Positions 56,201 through 64,000 of a stretch of 64,000 nucleotides of DNA are shown piece after piece. Source of the DNA: Dehalococcoidia bacterium (GTDB lineage: Bacteria; Chloroflexota; Dehalococcoidia; Lucifugimonadales; UBA1123); contig VXRN01000054.1 in the NCBI GenBank assembly GCA_009838465.1, positions 1 to 64,000 on the forward strand, written 5' to 3'. A model generated the notes under the pieces. That model worked only from the letters and a program-made list of their open reading frames with translations, was not told where the DNA came from and made no database searches. The first letter of the stretch is position 1. Each line of letters begins with the position of its first letter. Made by a program: the position numbers and the translations under genes.

Positions 56201-56328
56201 TCTGATAAACTTCCCTCACGGCGTATCCCTCCCAGTTCTGTCCGATGGACTTGTATCGATTGCCTGGAAGGGTACGCCTACATCTTCATCCACGCATCCC
56301 GTTTTCCACAATATCTGACTTTACGTCA

Positions 56329-56628
56329 ACACCAAAGGCGCCGCTGTTCCAGGCTCCGGACATAACCAGGTCGCGCCTGAAGGGGACCTGCATGAACAGG
56401 CAGATCGTCTTTCAGATGGTGAGGCGTCGCACCAGGGCCGCGGGACTTCCGCCCACGGTCAACTGCCACAGTTTCCGCGCCACCGGCATAACCAACTATC
56501 TCTCCAACGGCGGGAGCCTCGAGGACGCGCGCACCATCGCCGCCCACGAGTCCTCTCAGACCACCAGGCTGTACGACCGCACCGGCGACATGATCACCCT
56601 GGACGAGATTGAGAGGATCAGTTTCTGA
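56329..56628 (+). pseudogene. Tyrosine recombinase (integrase) C-terminal fragment B
   Basis: The plus frame reads KAPLFQAPDITRSRLKG, then NCHSFRATGITNYLSNGGSL, AHESSQTTRLYDRTGDMITL and DEIERISF-stop. The catalytic HSFRATG and the nucleophile Tyr in TTRLYDR are kept. The N-terminal part is missing. It belongs to a different integrase family from fragment A and lies in the opposite orientation. Confidence 0.75.
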
Positions 56629-56791
56629 GGGGCTTGACCTAATCCGTATACTGTGAAACGCGCTTTGAATGTGATCGAATTGATGTCTCCTCCGGTAAAG
56701 CAGATGGATGACTCGTTCCGCATACATCAACGAGTGGTACGTGAGCCCGGGCAGATGGGAGATCCTCACAGCAGGAGACAGTAACGACCCA

Positions 56792-57850
56792 ATGACCAGA
56801 GACTTCGGGAATGTTTCAGTCCGCATCCTTAAGCTGGCGCGCTTGGCCCTGGTCATCGGCCTGTTGCTCTTGACCGTCGCATGTTCCGAAGATGTCGTCC
56901 CGTCCAGTGCCTGCACCGAGGAGGGAAGGACGCTCAAATTCGGCTACTATGCGCACTTCGCGCCGGTCAGCCACAGTGGGGACGAGGATCCGGCTTCGGA
57001 GGGGTACAATACGCATGTAGGGTATGAGGCCGACCTGCTGACCGCGCTGGAAGGTATGAAGGGCGCCAACCTCACCTTCTCCCGCAAACCGATCTCGCTC
57101 TGGGACAGCATCTGGCTCAAACCAGCCGGAACGGAGTACGACATCGTTGGCGGCGGCATTACGATCCTCGACACGCGAACTCTCAACGCGGAGGGCGAAG
57201 AGGTCGTCGTCTTCACTTCAGGGCACATCGCGTTTCGCCAATCCCTCCTGGTGCGTGCCGAAGACGCTGACAGACTCCCCAGCCATGCCGCGCTGACAAG
57301 CGACGTGCAGGTAGGAGCGCTCATCGGGACGACCGGAGAGGCGCGGATGCTGGCGCTGACCGGGCTGACGGACGCCGAGGGTGTTCTGGTTGCGGGTACG
57401 CGCGTCGAAACACCGAAAGGGGAAGTTACCGCGGACGGCAGTCCTGAATACTTCATTACCGCAGCCGGCGCAGCCCCTGAGCTGGATGGCAGGATCCGCA
57501 TCCAGCCGCCGTCGGAGACCCTTCCCCAGGTAGTCTATCTGGCTGTAGAGGATGGGCAGGACCGCCTGTTGGAGGCTCTGGCCGGGGGCGCCATCGATGC
57601 TGTTGCCAAGGGGGAGATCGGCAACCGGGACGACGCTCACGAATCAGGTGGCGCTTTCGTCGTGACTGCCCTGGACTCCGAGCCGGAGTATGGGGGATTC
57701 TCACTCGCTATAGAGGATGGGGAACTGCGTTCCTGCCTCGACGACAAGATCGACTACCTGACCGACGGTCGCCGCATAGGGTACGCCGAGTGGCGGGAGG
57801 ACTCTTCGGTGTTCATGCGCCGGGCTGAAGAGAGGAACGAGGGCCGGTAG
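56792..57850 (+). CDS. Lipoprotein with amino-acid-binding-like (SBP_bac_3) domain
   Basis: About 352 residues from ATG 56792. The signal anchor is LALVIGLLLLTVACSEDV, with a lipobox Cys. The mature part begins LKFGYYAHFAPVSHSGDEDP, continues as VGYEADLLTALEGMK and GTEYDIVGGGITILDTRTLN, then EVVVFTSGHIAFRQSLLVRA, the layout of polar-amino-acid binding proteins. DGQDRLLEALAGGAIDAVAK gives the second lobe. No ABC permease is adjacent. It precedes the reductive-dehalogenase-like gene by 140 bases. An upstream ATG at 56708 is in frame but would put extra residues before the signal. Confidence 0.8.
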   Translation: MTRDFGNVSVRILKLARLALVIGLLLLTVACSEDVVPSSACTEEGRTLKFGYYAHFAPVSHSGDEDPASEGYNTHVGYEADLLTALEGMKGANLTFSRKPISLWDSIWLKPAGTEYDIVGGGITILDTRTLNAEGEEVVVFTSGHIAFRQSLLVRAEDADRLPSHAALTSDVQVGALIGTTGEARMLALTGLTDAEGVLVAGTRVETPKGEVTADGSPEYFITAAGAAPELDGRIRIQPPSETLPQVVYLAVEDGQDRLLEALAGGAIDAVAKGEIGNRDDAHESGGAFVVTALDSEPEYGGFSLAIEDGELRSCLDDKIDYLTDGRRIGYAEWREDSSVFMRRAEERNEGR

Positions 57851-57989
57851 CTGGTGTCGAACTCACCGAGACGCCTTGACTGGGCGACATTGGAGTATTG
57901 AGAGCCAAGCCGGTGAGTGCTGGCGCATTTGCAAAAAAACCGATCAGCCGCCACTATGTGACAAGATGTTACGTGCAGGGGGTTCTACG

Positions 57990-59270
57990 ATGAAATTTGA
58001 GCTGCGGCGGCCCGCTAAGTCCCACTCGCAACGGGATTCGGTAAGAAACGGCCGCGTCACGGCCGCAGAAATGTACCAGGTGCAGGACTCGTACGTCCGG
58101 TTCAATCAGAAGGACCATATGGGCTCGCAGATGATTTGGGATGCCCGTTCCAAGGCTGAACGGGACAAACTGAAGGTCAAGCAGCGAGAGCTCACGGAGA
58201 AGGGACGCGCCGGTTTCGAGGCCACTGCGTGGAGCCTGGAGGCCGCAACAGATTCTCTGCTGTCCCTTATGGACTTCTCAAAGAACCAGTCGGATAAGAG
58301 AGCCAATGCATGGCAGTCCGAATTGGAGCCCTCACCTACGGGTCGCCCCGAGACTTCCCCTGGAGAGGCCTCGCAAATTGTACGGAGGGCGGCCCAGATG
58401 TTCGGAGCAGACCAGGTCGGGTTTGCTGAGCTGGACCGTCGCTGGGTGTATTCCCATTACTTCGACGAGGAGACGAAGGATGCTCACCCAATAAAGTTCT
58501 CCGACGAACCCGGGTACGAACAGTATGACCAGCCCATTCGTCTGGAAGATGGAACCCGGGTCATCCCGAAAGAAATGAAATACGTGGTGGTGATCCTTCA
58601 CGAGTGGGGCAAGGACGTGGATGGCACTGAGTATGCGCCGGCTCTTCTTACCGAGGGACTCAGTACACTGGCATATGCCCGAATGGCGCCGACACTATGG
58701 ATGACGGCTGAGTTCATACGGGGGCTGGGGTATAATGCCATCCCAGCGGCTAATGACACAGCCCTGAGTATCCCACTGGCTGTCGACGCGGGTCTCGGTC
58801 AGCTCGGACGACACGGCCTATTGATCAATCCCAAGGTGGGGTCGCGCTGCCGGATTTCGAAGATCTTCACCGACCTCCCGCTGGAGCCCGTCGGAGCCGT
58901 GGACTCAGGAATAACCGAGTTCTGCAACGCATGTCAGAAGTGTGTCCCGAAGTGCGGTACCAAAGCCATCACGACGGGTGAACGAAGTTTCGAGCCCCTG
59001 GCCAGGAGCAACTCAACGGGAGTGCTTTCGTGGAAAGTGGATGCGGAGAAATGCAGCACGTTCCAGATCCGTGTGGGGAGCACCTGCAGCACGTGCGTCC
59101 GCAGGTGCGCTTGGACCAAACCGCCCAGCAGGATGTATGCGATACCACGCTTCTTCATAAGGAACTTCCGGTGGAAGTGGCTGAACAAGACTTGGGTATG
59201 GCTCGACGATCTGGCGGGACATGGAAAGTTCGACAAGAAGGCTGATGACTTCTGGCTGGCGGATCGTTGA
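57990..59270 (+). CDS. Reductive-dehalogenase-like iron-sulfur protein, no Tat signal
   Basis: 426 residues from ATG 57990, close behind GGGGG. The C-terminal half has the RdhA layout. PLAVDAGLGQLGRHGLLINP is the conserved corrinoid-enzyme stretch. Two 4Fe-4S sites follow: Cys312, 315, 318, 322 (FCNACQKCVPKC) and Cys355, 366, 369, 373 (ending CSTCVRRC). Respiratory RdhA proteins start with a twin-arginine signal; here the N-terminus is cytosolic (KFELRRPAKSHS). No RdhB anchor gene is adjacent. It may be a catabolic, cytosolic dehalogenase or a related cobamide enzyme. Function is inferred from family only. Confidence 0.75.
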   Translation: MKFELRRPAKSHSQRDSVRNGRVTAAEMYQVQDSYVRFNQKDHMGSQMIWDARSKAERDKLKVKQRELTEKGRAGFEATAWSLEAATDSLLSLMDFSKNQSDKRANAWQSELEPSPTGRPETSPGEASQIVRRAAQMFGADQVGFAELDRRWVYSHYFDEETKDAHPIKFSDEPGYEQYDQPIRLEDGTRVIPKEMKYVVVILHEWGKDVDGTEYAPALLTEGLSTLAYARMAPTLWMTAEFIRGLGYNAIPAANDTALSIPLAVDAGLGQLGRHGLLINPKVGSRCRISKIFTDLPLEPVGAVDSGITEFCNACQKCVPKCGTKAITTGERSFEPLARSNSTGVLSWKVDAEKCSTFQIRVGSTCSTCVRRCAWTKPPSRMYAIPRFFIRNFRWKWLNKTWVWLDDLAGHGKFDKKADDFWLADR

Positions 59271-59734
59271 CGGGTTCACCGCAGGGTACCACTCTTAACG
59301 GTTGCCGGAGCTAGACTTCTCCTCAGAGTCTGACGGGTACTTTCTCAGATAGATTATCCCGAAACCGGGCAGGGTTGCCCGCCTTAAGGAGCGCGCCCAG
59401 CTAAGGAGACCTAGTCGGAATAGGACTGGCTCGCGTACTTTCAAAGTGATCTGTCGACCTGTTCTCGAGATGGTCGGCACGGTGCCAGGAGCTTTGGTGA
59501 ACATTGATCTTGTGGGAGCGTGACAATGATCGCTTCGCGGTCTTGTCCGCTAATATGGCCTGCGCCGTATACTCCAGATCATGCCAATTCGAGAGACGTC
59601 AAGTTCAGCGCACTTGTCGGGTAAGGACTGGGGCCGGAGCTCTGGATGGGAGTCCCATTTCACCTGCGCCAGCATGAGCCAGAATGTTCACACTATATGT
59701 CACTCGGACCTCGGAACGTGTCCACAGCTCCGAA
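59271..59734. other. Intergenic stretch, nothing recognised
   Basis: No supported coding frame. It ends at the aldo-keto reductase relic. Confidence 0.45.
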
Positions 59735-60316
59735 TCAAGCTTCCTGAATATTCTCCTCCTCGTGCAGCCCTTCAAGGGCCTGATGAATATCGGGCGGTAG
59801 TGGGCCCGCCTGCGCGGCTACGACGTTTTCCTCAATCTCCTCGGGTGTGGATGCACCCACGAGGATAGTAGACAGTTCCCGAATATCGTGACCCAGGAGT
59901 ACGTCAACCCTATCGCGACGCAGGGCGCGCAGGTTGTCGAACAGTTGAGCGCGACAGTCTTCAACTGTTCGATAGCCAATTGGATTCGCTGCAACCGGAG
60001 ATCGCGAGGTCGAGCCCCTCACATCGGTTGTATAGTTAATCAGCTTTGTCGCGAGGAGATTCGGTCTCGTGGTCCCGTCAAGCCCCTCACCCATAATCAA
60101 CTGCGACATGCCCCTGTCGGTCCAACTGCCATGCGCACCGGCTCTACCGTAAGCGGGCGACGTGTCGAAATACGAGACGCCCAGGTCGAGGGCGTGTTTG
60201 ACGGTCGCTACACCGAGCTCGTAGGAGTGCTTGTACAGAGCGGCCCCACCCAGGCCGATGACGCTGACTTTCTCACCAGTACGTCCGAAGGGGCGTTGTT
60301 CCAGTGCGCTTGACAT
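59735..60316 (-). pseudogene. Aldo-keto reductase with in-frame internal deletion
   Basis: From ATG 60316 the frame reads RPFGRTGEKVSVIGLGGAAL, then DLGVSYFDTSPAYG (Asp and Tyr of the tetrad) and ALRRDRVDVLLGHDI. It then jumps directly to STILVGASTPEEIEENVVAA and LPPDIHQALEGL. Family members have about 310-330 residues; this has 193. About 120-140 residues carrying the catalytic Lys/His strands and cofactor loop are deleted without breaking the frame. A working barrel is unlikely. Confidence 0.75.
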
Positions 60317-60400
60317 GCATGACCTCCAGAGCTGAACCTCCAAGCCTAGGATATCGCCCTAAGCATCGAGACGATTCTTTGCGCCCGCAGTTCGGCGCGC

Positions 60401-60553
60401 CTAGCCTAGCGTAATCCCAGTATCGACGACAAGATTCTCTCCGGCGGTATGAGGGCTCCCGCCGGAAGCCAGGTACACCGCGGCGTAGGCGATGTCTTCG
60501 GGCGTGCCTGCGCGTGAGAGGATAGCTTTTCTTGCGTTGCCGCACACCGCGCC
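60401..60553 (-). pseudogene. C-terminal remnant of an SDR oxidoreductase
   Basis: The minus strand reads AILSRAGTPEDIAYAAVYLA, then SGGSPHTAGENLVVDTGITL and G-stop, the usual end of a FabG-like SDR. Nothing upstream of it belongs to the same gene. Confidence 0.75.
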
Positions 60554-60557
60554 GGGA

Positions 60558-60845
60558 TTACACGCCCTCGGCAATTATGACGCTGGCGCTGGCGGACCTT
60601 GCGCGAATCTCCCTGATCTCCGTGTATTCGGGTGAGCTTAGCCATGCCCGTGCCTGCTCAACGCTGTCGAACTCAATCACGACGAGACGCCCGGGAGTCC
60701 AGTCGCCGTCGGCCACCTCGGTGGCGCCGCCACGCACCAGGTATCTGCCGCCATTCGCTTCAACCGTCGCTCCGACTCGCTCCCGAAATTCGGCGAACAC
60801 CGCTTCGTCCGTGATGTCGTCATTTACTAATACATATCCTGCCAT
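60558..60845 (-). CDS. DUF1330 family protein
   Basis: 95 residues from ATG 60845; AAGGA lies 9 bases before it, whereas the ATG at 60854 would sit directly on that site. MAGYVLVNDDITD, then NGGRYLVRGGATEVADGDW and LVVIEFDSVEQARAWLSSPE with YTEIREIRARSAS are the DUF1330 fingerprint, a ferredoxin-like dimer of unknown role. The gene begins about 70 bases after the chimera gene's stop on the same strand. Confidence 0.88.
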   Translation of the reverse strand: MAGYVLVNDDITDEAVFAEFRERVGATVEANGGRYLVRGGATEVADGDWTPGRLVVIEFDSVEQARAWLSSPEYTEIREIRARSASASVIIAEGV

Positions 60846-60912
60846 GGGTAACATTCCTTTCCAATGTTGAATCCTTTTATTCCCAAGAGTGTAGTATATT
60901 CCCCGAGACGTG

Positions 60913-61659
60913 CTAATTCGACCCTTCTACCTGCACGGTAACGATGTCTATGCCGTGGTATTTCCTGTGGCTCACTGAAGAGGCGTAGTGGCGCAGCAGC
61001 CGGAAGGAGATTTCGTGTTCCTCTGGCGCCTCGGCTTGATCGCTGAGGCGCGCCAGCCTGTCTTCGAGGTTCTGATCGTCGAAGACCGCCATGAACTCCA
61101 ACTCAACCGTCTCACCGGGACGGGCGACGATCATGAGGCGTGGTACTGTGCTCGTATCCGTGTCCTTGCCGGAACGCAGCAGGCTCGAAAGCGTCTCTTC
61201 GCCCGCGGCGCGGAGACGTCCGGTGGAATCTTCGCTCCAGCCGATTTCGGAGCCAAGCTCGGATAGAAAGGTGTCCACCCTGGTCAGTGCGGAGGAATCC
61301 AGGCCGACTTCCAGACGTCTCTTTCGCGGGCTGGTCAGTTCGATGAACGCCGTCATCAGGATCGCCACGAGAACACCCGCAGTCAGGCCGTTGTCGAGCG
61401 GCGCGCTCCACGTCCTGCCCAGTAGGTCCGAAAGCACATGCACGATCTTCTCTGCAGCTTTCTGGGGCTCAATGGCAAACCAACGTGACAGAAAGCGCGT
61501 CAAGAAACCGCCTCCCCTTACCATCTTCGTATTCACATAGCCTGGATTGATCGATTGGACGGGGACTCCCGTATCAAATCTACGGTTCAGCCAGTAGGTG
61601 ATGAGGGTGTCTGTCCTGACCCCGCTACAGGAGCTCTCCGTACCCTGGATTACCCACAT
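60913..61659 (-). pseudogene. Chimera of an SDR C-terminus and a permease-linked ATPase-like domain
   Basis: The first 70 residues read TGVPVQSINPGYVNTKMVRG, an SDR C-terminal segment. After ALEPQKAAEKIVHVLSD-like residues the frame becomes DNGLTAGVLVAILMTAFIEL, a membrane helix, then a soluble domain (LTRVDTFLSELGSEIGWSED, LRAAGEETLSSLLRSG, HEISFRLLRHYASSVSHRKY). From memory, this resembles the tail that follows some nucleobase permeases. The frame is open throughout, so a protein may be made, but it joins two unrelated ends. Confidence 0.5.
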
Positions 61660-61945
61660 AACCGCTCATGTGTGGAGGCTACGACCCGGCCGACGGACAG
61701 TCGCCGATACACAGGGCACAGCGCCTAATCATATGTGTCAGGGCACGCCTTAGGGAGGTGCACAGAACCCAATGAAGGAGTTATGATTCGTTAGACTGCC
61801 CGGCACGTTTCACTGGTTGGAGAAGACCTGCCCTCAGGCCGCACAGTGCAAGAAGCGGCGGTGCCACGGGTTGGATTTGCCGGAAGCGATCCGCCTCTTG
61901 AGACTCCATGCGCATCCGTTCGCCCTTCACCTGAGACCGGGTACT
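61660..61945. other. Intergenic stretch, nothing recognised
   Basis: No coding frame with support was seen. Confidence 0.4.
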
Positions 61946-62632
61946 TCAGCCCGTTGCGATTCCGTTCACCTGCCGGTCTTCAAATGGAACTCGTGGAGGA
62001 TCTCCCTGCGGACGCACGTATGCGGCTAGCTGTGGCCGGGAGTTCAGTCCCAGCTTGCCGCGGAGCCGGGTTATGATGTTCCGCACCGTCGCGGTCGCAA
62101 GACCGAGGTTCTCACCGATCCGCTCGTTGCCATGTCCCTCGGCGATCATGTTGATGATCAACACCTCGCGCTCCGTGAGCGAGTCCTCCACGTCCATGTC
62201 CACGACGCTGTTCATCTCCTGGAGCCTGCCCATCACCCGGTCCACCATGCCGCGCTCGAAGAAGTATCCCCCGCCGGCGACTATGTGAACAACGCGAATC
62301 AGTTCCGACCTGCGAACGTTCATCGAGACGTAGCCGGACGCTCCGGCCATGATGGATGCGAGAACGTCCTCCTCGCGGGCCTCGGGCGCCAGCATCAGCA
62401 CCCTTGTGTCAGGACTCTCAAACCTGATCGTCCTGCTGGTCTCTATAGGGGATAGGGCCGACCACTTCATGATCATCAGCACGACGTCGGGTTTCAGCCT
62501 CTCCATCTCAGCAACGGACTCGTCGTTGAGGTTGAAGGATCCGACAAGGTCGATTCCGCAACCGGTCTCGAAGGTCGACTCGAGACCCGCTCTCAGCATC
62601 CTGTTGTCGTCAATTATCGCCAGTCTGATCAA
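61946..62632 (-). CDS. NarL/LuxR-type response regulator lacking the phospho-acceptor Asp
   Basis: 228 residues. The receiver domain begins MIRLAIIDDNRMLRAGLEST (Asp8/Asp9 present). The phospho-acceptor strand reads PDVVLMIMKWSALSP, with Ile54 where Asp is expected, and the Lys of the last strand is also absent (GYVSMNVRRSEL). The LuxR domain is SLTEREVLIINMIAEGHGNE, then LATATVRNIITRLRGKLGL. It should bind DNA without His-Asp phosphotransfer. Its start overlaps the end of the sensor kinase by 23 bases. Confidence 0.88.
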   Translation of the reverse strand: MIRLAIIDDNRMLRAGLESTFETGCGIDLVGSFNLNDESVAEMERLKPDVVLMIMKWSALSPIETSRTIRFESPDTRVLMLAPEAREEDVLASIMAGASGYVSMNVRRSELIRVVHIVAGGGYFFERGMVDRVMGRLQEMNSVVDMDVEDSLTEREVLIINMIAEGHGNERIGENLGLATATVRNIITRLRGKLGLNSRPQLAAYVRPQGDPPRVPFEDRQVNGIATG

Positions 62633-64000
62633 GGTTTCCCCCGTTAGTTTCTATCGGCAGACCCACCACCATCCTCGTGCCGCTGCCATGGGATCCCACT
62701 ATCTCGATGTGTGCTCCCAGTTCCCCGGCCAGCTGCCTCTCAGTGTCCATCTGTCCGTTTACGGGATCCTCCACGCCATCGTCCGAGACGCTCAGGGAGA
62801 TGTTACCAGCCTCGATGGTCAAGTCAACTTCCACCTCCGTGGCGGTGGAGGAGTTCAGGATGTCCGACAGGCGGCGCTGAAGTATGTTGTGGAGTCCAAT
62901 CGTCACCGTTATGGGCACGCTGGCGGCGCTCCCGCCGATGGTCAGTCGCACCGGGATCTCAGACGTTCTCTGGAACTCAGCGACCGTGCTCTCGACGACC
63001 CTGTCCAGTCCACTCTCTCCTCTCAGCGCCGGGAGCAGTTGGTACATGTACTGGCGCGTCTCGAAGCTGCGCGAAGGACGGGATCATGCTCTCGAACCGC
63101 CGGTAGACGGGACTGCCCTCCAGCCTGGTCTGCTCGGCATGGGCTTCCAGTCGCATCATCAGCGTGAAGAGCGTGGTGGATATCCGGTCGTGTATCTGGC
63201 GGGTGAGGCGCTCCCACTCCTGGTGGGTGGCCGCGTAGTCAAGCCGCTGTCGCAGGCGTGCGACCTGTATGCCCACGGCGATGGGATCCGCCAGGGCAAT
63301 GCCCAGTCCGGTCAGCCTGGAGACGTCCGTATCCGCTCTCTCGGTTCCGATGAGCAGCGCCCCCACCGGGGTGTCCATGTCGCGTATGGGAATCGCGGCA
63401 TTCCACCGCTCCCCGTCGTGGACGAGCCGGCGTCCATGACGGAGACGGCCTGGGCAATTAGGTTGTCGTCCTGCCGTGTGTGGCGTTCCAGTTCCTCCAA
63501 CTCCCCCAGCCAGCCGGCGAGCCGGACATCTTCTCCGTCCGGTTCCACCACGTATATCCCGACGATCCGGCATCTGTGTCGTTCTCCGATAGCGCGCGCC
63601 ATGCGGCGCATGAGGTCATTCAGTCCCGTGGTCATCACCGCTGTGTACCGGGTGATCTCGAGCATGGTCTCCAGCCTGTCGATCGCAATCTGGGCCCTGT
63701 GTCTGCTGCGCTGAAGCTCGAAGACCACGTCCCCCAGGAACCCTATGACTCCGGCAATGACCACGGTGGAGACCGCCCAGCCGATCTGCAGGTACGGGAG
63801 GTTGTCCACCGGCCCGGCCCGGTTGACTCCTGTGATACTCAGGACCAGGTTGGTGGCGATGATGCAGGCCGTGGCCAGGACAAGCGACCACCTCAGTCCA
63901 AGCGCCAGGCAGGGAACCAGGAGCGCCGTGGACCAGTAGTGCCGGAACTGGCTGCTCCAGCCGTCGGTGAACGCGATTATCGTGAGCGCGCTTGCCAGAT
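62610..64000 (-). pseudogene. NarX-like histidine kinase, two frameshifts, runs off the window
   Basis: The minus strand begins (from 64000) with membrane helices (WSTALLVPCLALGLRWSLVL, ATACIIATNLVLSITG, VSTVVIAGVIGFLGDVVFEL) and a GAF-like domain (MARAIGERHRCRIVGIYVVE). The frame shifts near 63436 to RRLVHDGERWNAAIPI, then the HisKA_3 region QEWERLTRQIHDRISTTLFT. A second shift near 63080 leads to MYQLLPALRGESGLDRVVES and a poor ATPase domain (VEVDLTIEAGNISLSVSDDG). The ATPase N box is not recognisable. Both shifts together suggest decay, unless they are assembly errors. Confidence 0.7.

Overview
The window is a 64 kb piece of bacterial DNA, probably from a Chloroflexota lineage of the SAR202/Dehalococcoidia kind. 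That assignment is an inference from gene content: an HspR-GrpE-DnaK operon, a GuaB3-type IMP dehydrogenase relative, a luciferase-like (F420-type) oxidoreductase, a flavin monooxygenase, SMP-30, MmgE/PrpD, tandem CMD, a reductive-dehalogenase-like protein, and lipoproteins with Pro/Thr linkers. No rRNA, tRNA or replication gene was found, so it cannot be confirmed here.

Layout. 1-8.6 kb is core-like: the end of an oligopeptide-type binding protein with N-terminal helical repeats, a small SelW-like gene that only makes sense if an internal TGA is read as selenocysteine, a GuaB3-like enzyme, an overlapping methyltransferase/nuclease pair that looks like a compact restriction-modification system, and hspR-grpE-dnaK. 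9-13 kb holds a DUF2806 protein and a HicBA module wedged into a carbonic anhydrase whose 3' end is duplicated. 13-24 kb carries a methyltransferase, a one-polypeptide two-component system, an S9 peptidase-like protein, RidA, an epimerase (duplicated at 47-48 kb), a Baeyer-Villiger-type monooxygenase and a sulfatase-like hydrolase. 24-35 kb mixes catabolic enzymes with relics: a transposase, a Cache sensor, an MFS-lipoprotein chimera and a MazEF-like pair, plus intact higBA. A three-unit decayed CRISPR-like array lies at 35.3-35.5 kb.

36-54 kb is catabolic and transport: MmgE/PrpD, an M16 lipoprotein peptidase, a MacB-type ABC pair, an M20 fragment, an amine oxidoreductase, a broken creatinase-like gene, VOC, hydantoinase, CMD and formamidase. 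55-56.6 kb is a graveyard of mobile DNA: a MITE-like element, two integrase fragments and an IS256-type transposase relic. 56.7-59.3 kb has a binding lipoprotein followed by a cytosolic-looking reductive-dehalogenase-like protein. The right end has an aldo-keto reductase with an internal deletion, an SDR relic, DUF1330, an SDR/permease chimera, and an atypical response regulator overlapping a frameshifted sensor kinase that runs off the window.

Theme. Many accessory genes are broken by single-base indels, nonsense codons or internal deletions that join distant parts of genes. The housekeeping genes are intact. This suggests real gene decay, although some single-base frameshifts could be assembly errors. 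The strongest biological signal is the selenocysteine gene at 2336-2593.
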